Of a DNA stretch of 64,000 nucleotides, positions 22,010-35,442 are shown in pieces. Made by a program: the position numbers and the translations under genes. The DNA is from Quillaja saponaria (taxonomy: Eukaryota > Streptophyta > Magnoliopsida > Fabales > Quillajaceae): assembly GCA_029379385.1 (NCBI GenBank), contig CM055607.1, positions 10,602,001 to 10,666,000 of the forward strand. The letters run 5' to 3'. The first letter of the stretch is position 1; every line of letters begins with the position of its first letter. A model generated the notes under the pieces. It worked only from the letters and a program-made list of their open reading frames with translations, searched no databases and was not told where the DNA came from.

Positions 22010-25000
22010 TCGTTTTCTAACTTTCATTGTAAATTAAGCACTGTATTCTAGATAATTATTGTCTAAGTATTTGATATGTATTTAAAATCATAATTATTCT
22101 TTAAGTATTCGATATGTATTTAATATGTGATACATTATTAGTGTATCTAATTTTTATATTATCAGCAAATAAGAAAATGACATTTAATATCAATATTAAA
22201 TGAATTTAAAAAGATTGGGATTTTAAATGCTCTCATTTAGTTATTGTATATATACAAATAACATGTAAATCAATAAATTTTAAATTTTGGTAATTGATGA
22301 ATTTAAAAAATGAATATCAAATCCCTAGATTTCAAATCCTTTATCCAAATAAATTTCCTAAATGAAAATAATTTCACTTAAGGGTAGATAAGGGACCATC
22401 TTGATTCATAAGAAGCCCAATTGAATAGTTTGGTTTTGACCCAAAAATTCAAAATAATTTGAGATTTTGAAAAGGAATGGAGTGAGGGACTAATTCCTAC
22501 TCAAAAACGAAATTAGTATAACACTACACAATTGGACGACTTAAGTGTTGCAATGGGCCGGTTCGTATTGTAATTTACTAATTTTAAAGATTTTCCTTTC
22601 TAGGCAATTGTATTTCTTATATTGTATCAAATATTAATTTATAATTTTTTTTCTGCAAGTTTCTTTTTAAATTACGTAACAGGTAACAACAAGACGATAA
22701 TGTAATAATTATTCATTAGAAACAAAATTAGAATGTGAAAAACAACACTTGAAAGATGCACAAAAGTAATGCACGTATAGAGAAAAATAGAAAAGCCAAG
22801 GTAATTTTGTTGTATGATAATTTACGTTATCAATAATTTACGTTATTTATGTGTTGTATGATAAATTTTAAATGGATTATTATTAATTAAGTTATAAAAG
22901 TTTTATTATTTCTTTTCTCTTGTAAAATTTACTTGTTTCTGGAGATCGATCTTGCTTACATCTTTGGGGTTAAGTTAGAGATGGGTTTGGATAGTCTACA
23001 TGGTGCTAGTTTGGCTTGGCATTTGCAAAACAGTGTTTTAAAGAATTGATTTGCCAAAAATGATTATTGGAGAATTGATTTTGACAAAATCTATTTTTAT
23101 GTTTGGTTACTTTACTTGAACAATGATTTTTACCTTGAGTAAGATGTTTGGTTACATAATTTTATAAGTGTTTTATATGGTGTAAAAGATATAAAAAAGA
23201 CTATCAGAAGTGAAACCAAGGGCACCAAAAAGATAAGCATGACAAATCACGACAAAGTCTTTCCTTCCTCCCCCTTTCCAAACCCTCAACATAGTATCAG
23301 GTAGACCCTCTAATGTGTAACCAAATTAATGGTATAAAAAAAAAGTACCAAAAATGAAAGAAAGATAACATTCATTTTGGACAATTTCACATGCAATCCA
23401 AAATCGCTTTTCAGCTCCCGAATACCAAACACAGTGTGCAAATACAGAGCCAAACTAGGCCATAAACTATTTGGTGCTTGTTTGAGCTTCTTCCAACAGC
23501 AACCTGACGAGATTCGTGATTCTCGGTTGTCGATTTACATTATAGAAAATCTTGTTAACTAGATGAGTAATAGGAATCTTCCTGCTATAAATTGATAAAT
23601 TAATTGTATAAAAATTTACATAGAGTTACTCTACCACATCATTCTTGCAGTAACTAAATAATAACTGTCATGTGTTTAAATAAACTATATCAGAATTACA
23701 GTCAATATGAGTTAACCTAATACTAAACTTAACTAACTCAAGTGACTAACCCAATCTTGCACTAAATTAGTTAATTTCATTAACTACCCATAAATCTCTT
23801 CTATAATCTCTCTCATATCAAACTATATATTTTCTCTCTCCATTCCTTCTCTTTCTTCTCAGATTTAAAACCAAAAAAGTGAACCATTCCACACTATGGA
23901 TTGTATACAAACTATTATCCCGGAGGACTTGATTTGTAAATTTGTTGAGGTTGTGACAAAAAGAAACCTAGAACAAATCATATATAGTTCGCCAAAATGT
24001 ATTTCATATTTAATTTCTTTTTCTTTTTCTCAAATCTTGCTAAACAATGTTAAATAATATTTTTAATCTCATCCCTTCAACACAAAAAGTCCCTAAGACA
24101 ATGATTTAAAAGAGAGAGAAAGCTTAATTAGGTGATTTTTTTTTATTTTATTGGGTCAATTGCACTTTATCCCCATGAACTATTACCCGTTTTGTATTAA
24201 CCTCCATGAACTGTCAAATTAGGCAAATAACCTGTTATTTTAATCATAATTAACAAATAACTAGCCCAATATGTAATACAATAATAAGAAAATAATTTTT
24301 TTTTAATGAAAATGTTATCACTAAAATGCAAGTTGAAACAACTTGTATAGTTTATTAATGAGAAAAATAACATTTGTAAATCCATTAATAATGTAAATAT
24401 TATAAAAATGAAGTATAAATTATTAATGGTTCAAATATTATTTATGTATGCTAAAATTTAATCAATATAAAGAGTTTAGTTTCATAGAAAATGAAAAGAA
24501 AAAGATGTAAAAGAAGAAGAAACTATTAAAAAAAAAAAACTTGGATTGAGAATAATTTAGTCTCTCATGAGTTAATGGATAATTTAGACGAGTGATGGTT
24601 ATTTGCTAATTAATGATTCAAATAAGGAGTTATGTGCCTAATTAATTTGATAGTTTATAGAAATTATTACAAAACATGTGGTAGTTTATGTGATAAAATG
24701 TAATTAATTTTATTTTAGTTTTGTAAAAGCATCGGATCGTGTAAGATCCGACCGGACCCGATATAACGTGAACCAAATTATTCAAACAAAAGGAAAATTA
24801 TCCAACAGGATTAGACATCCGGATCCCTACTTAAATAGAAAGATCAAGTATCATTGCAACACGTTCGTAATTTGTTTGGCATATACTTTAGATATTTTTA
24901 ATGCACTTATATTCTTTAGTTGATTGAGTGGAGTTTATCACTTAGATGAGAGAAAAAAAAAAAAAATCCTTAGCAGAAGTACTTTGTTGATGTTAATGAA

Positions 25001-25378
25001 AAAATTAGACTGGTTCAAGAATCGCCAATTATCATCATTAACCATGCTTAAAATTGAATGGATGTATAATTTTTTTTTTTTTTTTGTTGATTGATTAATT
25101 AATTAATTTTATCATGTTATTAAATTTATTTTATTAATAAAAAAGAGAAGACAAAAAAAAAATCTATAAGAGATAAATTTATCTAATGCAATGTTGGCTA
25201 GAATTTTTTTTTTATTAAAAATAATATGAGGTGGTACTAACACTTTTTTATTAAGATAAAAATAATAGGTGATTATTGGAACGTGAATATCCAAAATCGT
25301 GAGGTGTAACCCATCAGTCGTGGGCTGATCAATTTTCAGGTATCGGCGTAATAGGCCGGCCCATTAATTATGGACTTA
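22010..25378. other. 3' flank of Kunitz duplicate A, no gene
   Basis: Collinear with 55200-58570 at high identity. Open frames such as 23377-23562 and 24197-24385 lack any family signature. The matching copy-2 sequence carries substitutions and indels with no sign of codon constraint. Confidence 0.65.
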
Positions 25379-25503
25379 GCTCTAATACCATGTTGAAGTC
25401 TCACTATTGAAATCAATTAATTGGTGACAAAAATAGATTTTCATTTATTTAAAAGATTATGAAGCTCTCTAATCTTAATAATGTGAGAGTTTATACATTG
25501 ACA
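25379..25503 (-). mobile_element. Possible TRIM/LTR relic with primer-binding site
   Basis: The reverse strand reads a 113-base TG...CA segment (TGTCAATG...CTTCAACA) followed at once by TGGTATTAGAGC. That is one base off the initiator-Met tRNA primer-binding site used by many plant LTR elements. This fits the 5' end of a very short LTR (TRIM-like) on the minus strand. No second LTR was found, and copy 2 (58560-58685) is more diverged. Tentative. Confidence 0.4.
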
Positions 25504-27790
25504 CTTCATAACAATGCTATGTATGCATCTAATATACAAAATACTTATTCCTCTATATATATAGTACCAACTTGTGCTCTAAATATTTATCATAATTAAT
25601 GATCATTTAATTTGTTTCTGTTTGCTCATCAAGGAATTACTTATCTATTTGACATTAAAATTTAGAAAGCGAAAAGTTGTTTATTAATAATAATACAATA
25701 AAAATAAATTCAGAAAAGAGCACCACACACACTGATTGCGTTCACTTAATAATTTACATGATTAATATTTCTGGCTTTCGTTGTCTTTTAATTAATAGAA
25801 TCAAATATCCAGTCAGAGTCAACTTTTGATGAGTAAAATAGAGAAGAAAGTTTTGATTTAACATAATCTTCATATTAATTAAGGTTTCTGGCCTTCTTGT
25901 CTTTTATCAAAAACAATAGAAAATTGTTTAATATATAGCCGCCACCCAAATAATATTGTAATAAACGTACCTACAACTGTCTTTTTTATATTAATCGGTA
26001 TTTGTTTTTAGTTGGTTTGTCCTTATATAGATAAACAAGTTCCAGGTCAACGTGTTGGTTGGGTCCCACCTTGTCTCAAGTTTCTTCTTCTTTTTAGTCA
26101 GTATATGCAGCACGTCCTAAAATTACATAATTCTTGTATTTCGATGATAATTAATTTATATTTATTTTTAATTTAATATTTAATTTTTTGTTCATGAGTT
26201 AAATATATTTTGATACCAGTGAATGCTTTTATACTGGATCATTTTATTTTGATTGAAACTTGGTTTTCTTTGTAGAATTAATTTGATACAATGAAAATAA
26301 TTTCACTATTTACTTGAGTGTGAGTGTGAGTCTTGTATACATGTGTAAAACTCAAGTATGAAATAATGATTATATCATTCTTTCATGTTACTTCTCTCGT
26401 ATTTTTGTAAACTAATTTTGTAAACTCTATGGTTTTACTTTTTTAATATAATTCTTATTATTATTTATATCTTCTTCACTCTATCTTTTCGCACTTACAG
26501 AACACTCAAAAAAAAAAAAATTATTTCTCTCAAAAGTTTCTCATATCCATAGTTTTGATTGGTGTTTTTCTAAAGAAATTTCCTACACTAATTAATTTTT
26601 TTTAATTTATTCTCTATACTTTATAAACAATAATATACCTCAATTTACTCATACTCTTAATTTTTTTAGTATTTTTTAAAATCTTTTTTCTTAAAAAATT
26701 ATTATAATGTATAATTCTTTGGATGATTTTTTTACTGTCTATTAGAGATGATCAATTATAAAAATAAAAAATAAAAAACAAAAACAAAAAGAGTAAATTC
26801 ATGTATAAACCAAGTCTGCTATTAGTATTGATGGAAATTTTTTTAAAAAAATTGCTTTATCAATAGAAAAGATATATGCATATTCAAAATAATAAAAAAT
26901 ATATATATATGTAACAAAATATATTTTCAAAAGTTAAAAATTTACAATTTATAATATAATTGTCAGGTCTACATAAATAAAATTAACAGGGATAAATATA
27001 TGCACTAGTGATGTCAAGGGATCCTATTAAAATTTTATTATTTTAGGACTTTGTCTTTCTCCACTCAAATGCTTTATCAATAAAACTAATGACTAATTGA
27101 TATTCTTCAATGACTTACGTGTTTTGGTTTGCTTTTTCTTTTTCTTTTTTTCCCAATCAAATGCACTATTATTGTCAAAGATTTCAAAAAAGTTGCTTCT
27201 AGAGAGATTTTTATTTATTATTAATTTTTTTAAAGACAAACATTTTGAGACTAAAAATTTATGATTATATAATTATTTTCTATGGTAAGTGAATTACAAA
27301 TGCTTTAGGTTTGGTTTGGTAATGCTTTATGTTTATGTTTATGAAAAACATAAGTCAATTTTTTATGTTTGATAAATAAAAAAGTGGAGTGCTTTTACTC
27401 TGAACTTTTAAAAGTCATGAGTGTATTTAAAAGCGCTTCAAGGGATGTTTTTAAAAATTAGTTTTTGCTATCAAAAATTTTAAAAACTAATATAATCTCA
27501 ATTTTTTACGAAAATTCATGTTTATCCATTTATTAATTAATGCAGTAGATTAATTATCTCTTTTTTAATTATCAATATCTATTATAATCAATTTAAATCT
27601 ATTATAGGCTTCTACTTATTGAGAGAAACTTTTACAATTATTTTATTAAACACTAATGCTGTAACTTTTTAGAAACAACTCTAAGAGAGCCATGAAAGCA
27701 CAACATCTCTAAAAAAATCATAGTCTTACCAAATTAAGCCTTAAAAACTTTAGGACAAAATTGTTAAAAAAAAAAAAAAAAAACTTTTAT
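25504..27790. other. Flanking DNA, no gene
   Basis: Matches 58690-60930 closely and 7120-9065 more distantly. It contains homopolymer runs and AT-rich stretches but nothing coding that I recognise. Confidence 0.6.
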
Positions 27791-27794
27791 AGGA

Positions 27795-28010
27795 CTATAA
27801 ATGTCATAGTTCCTTCAAATAATTACAAACATGTTCCATGAAACTAAAATATTTTCAGTGGTGATCCACATGCCTTGTGTGAAACAAGAAGGATTGGAAG
27901 TCTCAAATGGCCGGCCATTAACTCTTACATGCATTAACAGAAAATTTATATGAATTAGCTCTTCAGCCTTCTCAAAAATTTTAAACGTATGAGATCTGGT
28001 TGGGGCTAAT
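27795..28010 (+). pseudogene. Mosaic Kunitz scrap: promoter piece, internal coding piece, inverted 3' end
   Basis: 27798-27878 matches the promoter region of the 16.35-kb Kunitz copy (16177-16262). It joins directly at CATGCCTTGTG to a sense internal coding fragment encoding QEGLEVSNGRP (27880-27920). That runs into a segment (ACATGCATTAACAGAAAATT) otherwise found in the 3' flank of the 35443-36091 gene. It then reads, on the minus strand, a C-terminal KAEE-type Kunitz end. Copy 2 has the same mosaic at 60945-61115. No product is possible. Confidence 0.7.
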
Positions 28011-30770
28011 ACCAATTAACGGGACCATGTTAGAAATAATTAAGTTAGTTTAGTAATCATGGATTATTCTGTATCTAGTTGGCCTGCCGCAATTGTCTTC
28101 TTGTGCATAAATTGAAGTTTTATGGAACGCTTTGAAATAATTTTGGCACATTTAATTGATTCCCCTAATTCATAGCTACATAGTATTTCGCCTGGTCCTC
28201 GGACAAATCAATTGGACCTGTTTGGAATCATTTGTGAGTATCCGTGGATTAATTTGTTTTAATTTCTAGGTAGCCGTCATTTCTTTCGGTTGTGTTATAG
28301 ATGATTAAAATTAATTAAATTAATGATAAATGAACACTTGTATATATATGTTTAAGTATACCCACGTAAAGTAAGAATTAATTTTCAATCACATCATGAA
28401 TTGATTTGGACTTAGATCTCACCTTATGTAAAATGTATTACCGAGTAAATTAATGTATGTGTAAAGTAGGGAACAATGATATATATATATACATAATAGA
28501 TGAGATTTAGTCTCCACCACACTTTTAAAAGTAACTTTTAGACTTAGAAATTTTATATTGTTTTGTTTAGTTGTTTTTTGTTTTATTCTTTGCTCCCTTC
28601 CGACTTGTGTGTACTCTTTTTATTTTTTCTTCTTCTTGTTCTCAACTGTAAGCTCATATTGCTCTACTTCTCTTTGCTTCCTCTTTAGACCCCAATGAGA
28701 TTAGACTCATACTCAAAAGATGTAAGAATACTTGTAAAAAGAAAAAATTTATTTTTCCACATCTTTCTATAAAATGTCCAAATAAAAATAAATTATTAAC
28801 TAAATAACTCCAATCTCTCATGAATTTTGTCAATATTACATAGATCTCTCCTAAAACTTAAAATTAGGATAAAGTGCTTAAAATACTCTCTTTGTATTTT
28901 TATTAAGAAACAAATAAATATTGAAATTATTCATTTCAATATTTTATTATTCAACTTAAAAATATATATATAAATAATCAATCATGAAATAATAATACAA
29001 CTAAAAAATGTTATCTACCTAGTCCTAGGACAAATCAATGGGACCGTGTCTGGAATAATTTGTTAGTAATCGTGTATAGTGAGAAATAATATTTATATCT
29101 AATTTTTCAATCTTGTCTGCCCTTCATAGTTGTATAAAGAAATAAAATTGAAGTTTTGTTTTCTAATTCTTATTGTGCACTCTACACTAATCGTATATAT
29201 ATAAAAAAAGTTTTAAATAAATATATTATATGTATCATAGAGAAGCAAATTAATTTTAAGCTTTGCAAAAAAAAAAAGAGGTTTAAGACTAGAGATTAAC
29301 AAAAACAATAATGAGGACAAGAAAACCGTAAAACATATCTGTATAAGAGAAAAATAAGACTATTACGAAGATTATGAAATGAATAAATATTTTATATATC
29401 ACAAGGATATTTATATATTAATTGATAGATCATTGTTATAAATCAGTTTATTGGATTAAAATAAAATCTTATAGTTAATATGAAAAACAAATAGCGCTTT
29501 CATATTTATTGAAAATGTATAAATATTCTTAGATATATATGTCATCAATTCATTCTTGTAGACGAATGTACACTGAACTTTTTAAGGAACACTTTGGTGG
29601 TGTCTGCAACTTTTGTGAAATTCTTTATTTTGGCACATGGCATTGAGAGATTCGAAGAGGATGAAAAGGAAGCAACTCACAATGTTTTTGTTTAGAACCT
29701 CTCTTTTGTGAGCCAAAAGAAACAAAATTCTTTTAAGTCTTCGTTGCTCTTTGATGCAGCTGTGACATATATATGCTTTCAGGAAACAACAACCGCCAAA
29801 GATAGCGTGCTACATTCATGCCTAAACCATGAAAAATGACATGGCCTAGGAATGGGATTATATGGATCATATTTATATTACTTTCAATAAATCTATTAGG
29901 CTTGAATTCTCTTGTGGATTGTTAGAAAATATTGTTCTTTTGGACTTCTTTTATTGTGATGATTTTTGTGTTAATTTTGGTCAGAAGTCCCTTTGATTTA
30001 GGAGCTGATATTTTTCTTGAATTTTTGTTAATTTATTTATTTTAGTGGTTGCAGTTCTTAGTGAGAAATTGCTTAGAAATGAGTTAAATTGTGGACATCT
30101 AGAATGTAACAATGCGTTGAAGCATTGAAATTTGAGAAAGTTTTAGATTACTTGGCTAATGCTAATAATTAGAGTAACTAGATTGGGTTATGTGATGCAA
30201 TTCAAGATATTTATAGTTTGAAATTTGAGTTGGTCAGGTAGAAATATTAAGGTTATTAATTTTTTGAGGTTCAATAATGTCATATTAGCTGTTCAGTTAG
30301 GTGAGTGGATTTTAAGAATAGAATTTAAAACTTTAAATTGAAGTCTTGTTCTTAGTGTCTAGAAGTTAATTCATAATAGAAATTTGAATTATAGTATAGA
30401 TTCTTTCCAAGAATAAGCGCCTAAGGATATGAGTTAGTTAATTTTAATTATGTTTCGAGTTGCATTTCCGCTTTGCTCCTGACAAAATTTATGGGTTTAA
30501 GTTTCTCAAGAGTTGTTGTAAACTCTTAACTCCTTTGTATTAATTCCCTTGAACACAAAAAAAGAAACATGCAAATTCAAGTGTTAAAGTAGAAAATTAA
30601 ATAAGGAAGCTTCAAATTAACGAAACAAATTACACAACAACGTAGGCGCACTGCACCCAAACAACATTACATTGACTAACTCAAGCTTAAAAAGAAGGAC
30701 ATGATTGATTACTACTGCGTTTCACTAGTAACTCACGCTTATTTATACATAATATTATACTAATTAATTG
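28011..30770. other. Gene-free region with dispersed repeats
   Basis: 28010-28260 repeats 13200-13460. 28760-29010 repeats 32680-32900 (shared ATGTCCAAATAAAAA, TGACTCCAATCTCTC-like and TTTTGTCAATATTACA blocks). 29125-29190 resembles the 3' UTR of the 233-residue Kunitz genes (AAAGAAATAAAATTGAAG). 30040-30610 is the downstream flank shared with 39450-39960. No coding gene recognised. Confidence 0.55.
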
Positions 30771-30772
30771 GC

Positions 30773-31429
30773 TCAGGCAACAGTTTCAATATATTTTGAG
30801 GAAGCCCTGGGACTTGGAGCCTTTCGAAACACAAAAGTGTATGGTTTGATATCATCTCCCAAGGCCAAATATCCAGATTCATGAGTTCCAAGACCCTTAC
30901 AAAGAGTTGGGACATCAAGCCTAGGACAGAAAACAAGATTGTAGCCCCAAAGTTGGTCACTTTTCTCAATCTTAAATGTACTAGTGATTCCATCAGTCCC
31001 TGGCGATTTAACACCATTAGTACCCACAAACCACAACCCACTTGATTCTTCACAAGCCTCCACACCAAGGATTCTATACAGACTGTGATCGCGCTGGTCT
31101 GAATGGTTAGATCAGCGGATGGGGGTGACGATAGGTAATTTAGAAAATACAGGTGAAAACCTTACGGGTAAACCAGGTTCGATTTCAGAAATCTCTTTGG
31201 TGACATAGAGTGGACAGGACTTGTTGTTATGGGTGCCAAGGCTAAGACCACCACCAGTTGGTCCCCAAATATGTGGTAAGACATAGTAATTAGTAAACCA
31301 CCGAAGTGGCTCACCATCTGCGTCAACCACTTCTTGAGCAGCAGCTACAAAACCAGGCTTTGTGGTGAAGGCGAAGAGAATTAGGAAGCAAGAGAGTGAT
31401 AGTAAGAGTGGACTAGTTGTATTTTCCAT
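30773..31429 (-). pseudogene. Kunitz inhibitor, near-complete, two compensating frameshifts
   Basis: ATG at 31427-31429, signal peptide to about residue 30, and a signature-like VVDADGEPL. Glycine loop HIWGPTGGGLSLG and first cysteine in SCPLYV are in frame to about 31120. One extra base (or two missing) near 31119-31124 sends the frame to a stop at 31112. A one-base loss near 31049 restores it. The remainder keeps the FCP...TLCKGLG cysteine pair and a normal end (YIETVA). Between the shifts the conserved VCIESLVWRLV block is still readable. A TATAAATT lies about 70 bases upstream (near 31497). Only two lesions suggest recent loss, or a sequencing error; otherwise this is an ordinary Kunitz gene. 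Confidence 0.85.
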
Positions 31430-31509
31430 TGTTGTTAATCTGTTAAATTGGTGTATGAATGATCGAGATGATGAGCTCCAAAGGTAAGGAGTATGAAATT
31501 TATAGTGCT

Positions 31510-34500
31510 AGCTCAGTCAATAGCCCATGCATTCGTTTGGATAATCACTAAAAAAATTTGAAGTTTAGAAATAATATTTTAGCACATTTGATTCCCCCCA
31601 ATTAATATATTCATTTATTCATAACTAGTAGATTATTAAAAATTTAACAGGACCGTATATGTTAGAAATAGTATATATAGTTTAGTACTAACTACTTTAA
31701 TGGAATAATTTGTTAATCTAGTTGCCACAATTATCGCAATACATGGTTGAGTCAATTTTATTTAGGTTGGGTTAATAATTATGCTGATTGGGTTTTACGG
31801 TGTTTGTATCTGACCTTATGATGCGAGCTTATAGGCTCATTGCAAGAGCCACGTGATGCAGACACTTCATGTAAGCAATGCAAAATCTGATTTTTTTTTT
31901 TTTTTTTTTTTTCTTCATTGTTTTCAATATGCTATTTGGTGTATATGAGTGTGTGATGAACTGATGATGATGAGCTTGAGTATGGAAGAGTGTGATGACA
32001 GATTCCTGGAGTATAATTTGTTTTAGTTAAACAAATAATTTATTTCCAAGGTGAAAACAGTGTCTATTTTTGTTTCTCCAAGAAAAAAGAGTGTGTTGAA
32101 CAGCTAATTCATACGGATAATCACTTAAATTATTTTAAGTTCGCGCGAAACACGTTAGAAATAAGTTGTATGTTTTAGGCTTAGCACATTGATTCCCCCA
32201 ATAACAATTAGCTGGACCATGTTAGCTAGTCTGTCTTAGTCAAGTAGCCCATTTTTTACCGGTTGAGTAGTATAGCTAGGAATATGCCCTCCATAAATGG
32301 GTTAATTAATTAATTAGATCAATAACATGTAGGGTGTTTCTTTGTCACCATACATCTGAAGATAAAATAAAAAAAACAATTATTTATGGATAACTTGTTA
32401 CCAATCAGTACTATAAATAATTAAATGTTAATATTATTAATTATTTCTAATATATGAATGATATGAATAAGAGTGATCATTTATTTATATATTAAATTTT
32501 ATTTATTTTTTTATACTTCCTTGCAAGCACATGTTTTTAGTCAAATATTTTATGTACGTGAAAAAATATATATAAATTAATGCTTGTTTGTTTAGGGATT
32601 AAATTTGTGTCATTGCCTTTTCTACATAACGTCTCTATTTGACTCGTTTTCTCTCTAGAAGAGATTATTTGTCCTCATCTTTCTATATAATGTCCAAATA
32701 AAAAAAAATTATTAAGTAAATGACTCCAATCTCTCGTGAATTTTGTCAATATTACACAGATCTCTCTTAAAACTAAGATAAAATACCTCAAATACTCTTA
32801 GTGTATTCTTATTAAGAGACAAATAAAATTTAAAATTATTCATTTTAAGATTTTATTATTCAACTTAAAAATATATATAAATAATTATTCATAAAATAAT
32901 AATACAACTATAGAACAACTTCATATTCCTAAAAAAACTTAATAGTATTTAATAAATATTATTTTTCATTAAATTAGTTTTATTTTAATTTTAGTAATAA
33001 AACAAAAATCATATGTCATATGACCATAAGGGTAACTCTAAGAAATTTACATCATTTTTTTAGAGTTTGGATTTAGTTATAGCTTGTTTTCAAGTTTTAG
33101 GGAATGTTTTTATATATCTTAAAAAATAAAAAGGAAGTCTGTGTAATATAAGTATAATTCAGGAGAGGTTGGAGTAATTACTTATTGTAAATTATTTCAC
33201 TTCAATGGATTAACATATTGGTCAAAAAAAGTTCACTCCATTTATTGATTTTCTTAATTTGTATATGTTTAGAGTACGTTCTGAGTAGCAAAATCTTCAT
33301 ATGATGTATTTTTGACTAAATTATTAGAAGTTGAGAACAAAACCGAATCTAGTCTACTGCCTTAATTGTATATCTCTTGTATCTTAATATATGAATTTTT
33401 TTAAGGAGTGGACACTGGTTAAGGGATAAATATAAAATTATGTATCATTTATTATAGTAATTAGTCATGATTTCAATTATGTGATTTATTATTTCTGTAA
33501 TGTTTTAAATTCTAATATAATTGAAATAATATAAAAGTACATAACTGTCTCATATATTATATTGCTAGCAAATAGCCATGCATGTTCATATGGATAATCA
33601 CTGAAAGTATTTGAAGTTTAGAAATAAATATATATATATATATATATATATTACCACATTTGATTCTCCCAATTAATATATTCATAGCTAGTAGACTAGT
33701 AAAAATTTGTCAGTCATTGATGGATAATTAATTTGTTCAATAACGGGTGGCATGCATGATTCATTGTCACCATACAAGTGAAGATAAGATTAACAAACCA
33801 ATAATTTATGGATAAATCAATTGTTAAATGTAATTAGAATCCCAATTCTTTGTTGACTAGTTGAGTTGGTACTTGCTAGCTAGGAATCTAGCAGACAAGG
33901 ATGGATTTGTTAATTAAATAATTTCATAAGTGATGGATAACATGCTTCTTTCTCATATACATACAAATGAAGATAAGCTTAACATAATAACCATGCATTC
34001 ATATGGATAAGATTAAGTATATTTAAATTAGTTTAGCACTTTTGGTTCCCCTAATTAATATATTCCCTATCTATATATATTGCAACCTAATTGATAATTA
34101 ACGGGACCATGTTAAACATATATAATAGATTGTAGCTTATGTATATAAGACATTTAAAATCTATTATTAAATCTCACGCTTTTATAAGTTGATGATGATG
34201 AGATGAGATGATAGTGAATTGTTTTTCATCAAGTTTGTAATTTTGAGTTAATTAGTTCTTTGAAATAACATGAAGCGTTTTTTCTTTCGTACATTGGAAG
34301 ATTAATACTATCAGACCTTCTTTTAATCAAGTACATTTGTAATATCGTTTCTGCTCATATTTTATTTTATTTTTGGTAAATCAAAAAAGAGAAATATTTT
34401 TAAGACTATACTAAACGAAGTTTACATGAATTATTTCTTCCAAAATAAAAGGAACTAGTGAAGAAAGAGAGAACCTCCCAAACTGTACTGATGTTTTTAT

Positions 34501-34560
34501 TTTTTTTTATTTTTAACATCATCAATGTAAAATCTCAGAGAGATCATTTTCTTTAAAGCT
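31510..34560. other. Gene-free AT-rich DNA
   Basis: No gene recognised. It contains repeated promoter-distal motifs (TAACGGGACC, ATATGGATAATCACT) that recur upstream of several Kunitz copies, a poly-T tract at 31891-31911, the 32.68-32.90 kb repeat, and an (AT)n tract at about 33631-33651. Confidence 0.5.
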
Positions 34561-34587
34561 AATCGAGAGGGAAATAACTAAGATAAA

Positions 34588-34690
34588 AAGGGTCAATGTA
34601 ATCCACATCTTGAGAGAAGGAAATGGAATGGCAGACAATTTGGCTAAAAGTTGTGTGAAGAGAACAACTCCATTCATAGCATGGTTATAG
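34588..34690 (+). mobile_element. LINE RNase H C-terminal fragment 1
   Basis: An open segment reads VIHILREGNGMADNLAK and ends at a TAG at 34688-34690. It matches the last strand and helix of the RNase H domain at the end of plant LINE polyproteins (motif V.HV.RE.N..AD.LAK, with the catalytic Asp retained). No upstream reverse transcriptase is present. Confidence 0.6.
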
Positions 34691-34858
34691 GGCAGTGAGC
34701 TACCAGGACTCTATGGGGTAATGAAGAAATCGATTTTTTATGGGAGGTTAATTGATGCTCTGTATAATAGGATGAAATAAGGCTTCAAGAAGAATAATTC
34801 TAACGGTTGTGTTGTTTTGTACTATACCACAATGGGTGAATAAGATGAAATATGGTCT

Positions 34859-34970
34859 AAAGAAGAATATTCAGGAGGTGAAGTTGAGCCATGCTTTCAG
34901 TGAGACGAATGGAAAGGTTTGTGCTGATATTTTGGCTAAAACAGGAGCGCGCAGCAGTTGGATATGTTAA
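34859..34970 (+). mobile_element. LINE RNase H C-terminal fragment 2
   Basis: A second, different segment 170 bases further on reads VKLSHAFSETNGKVCADILA and then KTGA before a TAA. It has the same RNase H end pattern with the AD.LAK.GA motif. Two non-identical ends side by side suggest two insertions or an internal rearrangement. Confidence 0.55.
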
Positions 34971-35442
34971 GCACTTATAATTTTGTTCCTAGTTTTGTTT
35001 CTGTAGCCTCAGGCGGACCTGAAGAGAAGATGATTCCCTACACTTGTTGTTCTTCCTTCTTAAGTTGTTGATTTCCAGTTTGCTCCAAAATAAAAATAGA
35101 AAATTGGATTTTACTAATTAACCATCACATTATGTTATAAAAATATTTGGTTCCTTGCCTTCCTAATTATGAGCCAGAAAATAAAGTGTCACAAAATGTT
35201 AGGGTAACAACAAATGATCTTTTACCCAATTAAATTATGCTAGAAAATAAAATAAGAGAGAAAAGTAAACAAAGCTCAATTTTTTATTTCTTTGAACCGA
35301 ATGGAAATTACGGAACACACATGACACAACAACTTATACTAAAGGGCATAACTAACCAAAGCCACTAACTCTACATGGAATTTGAGCTTGAAACTAACAT
35401 GCAGGCTACATGCATTAACAGAAAATTAAGGCTAAATATATC

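Larger units (their letters stand above)
14600..28010. repeat. Segmental duplication, copy 1 (partner 42.6-61.1 kb)
   Basis: Direct, collinear and highly similar to 42600-61125. It contains the 66-bp hairpin, the inverted Kunitz pair, the LINE ORF1 fragment and the intact 233-residue Kunitz gene with about 6 kb of 3' flank. Against copy 2 it lacks the foldback element (empty site near 15075). It carries LINE 5' sequence at 18034-18850 where copy 2 has the TNL. It also has its own small deletions near 20580 and 20735. The left edge is diffuse; the right edge is sharp near 27985-28010. Confidence 0.85.

Noticed and set aside
33631..33651. (AT)n tracts as promoters
   Set aside because: No coding sequence lies at the right distance. 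They are plain microsatellites.
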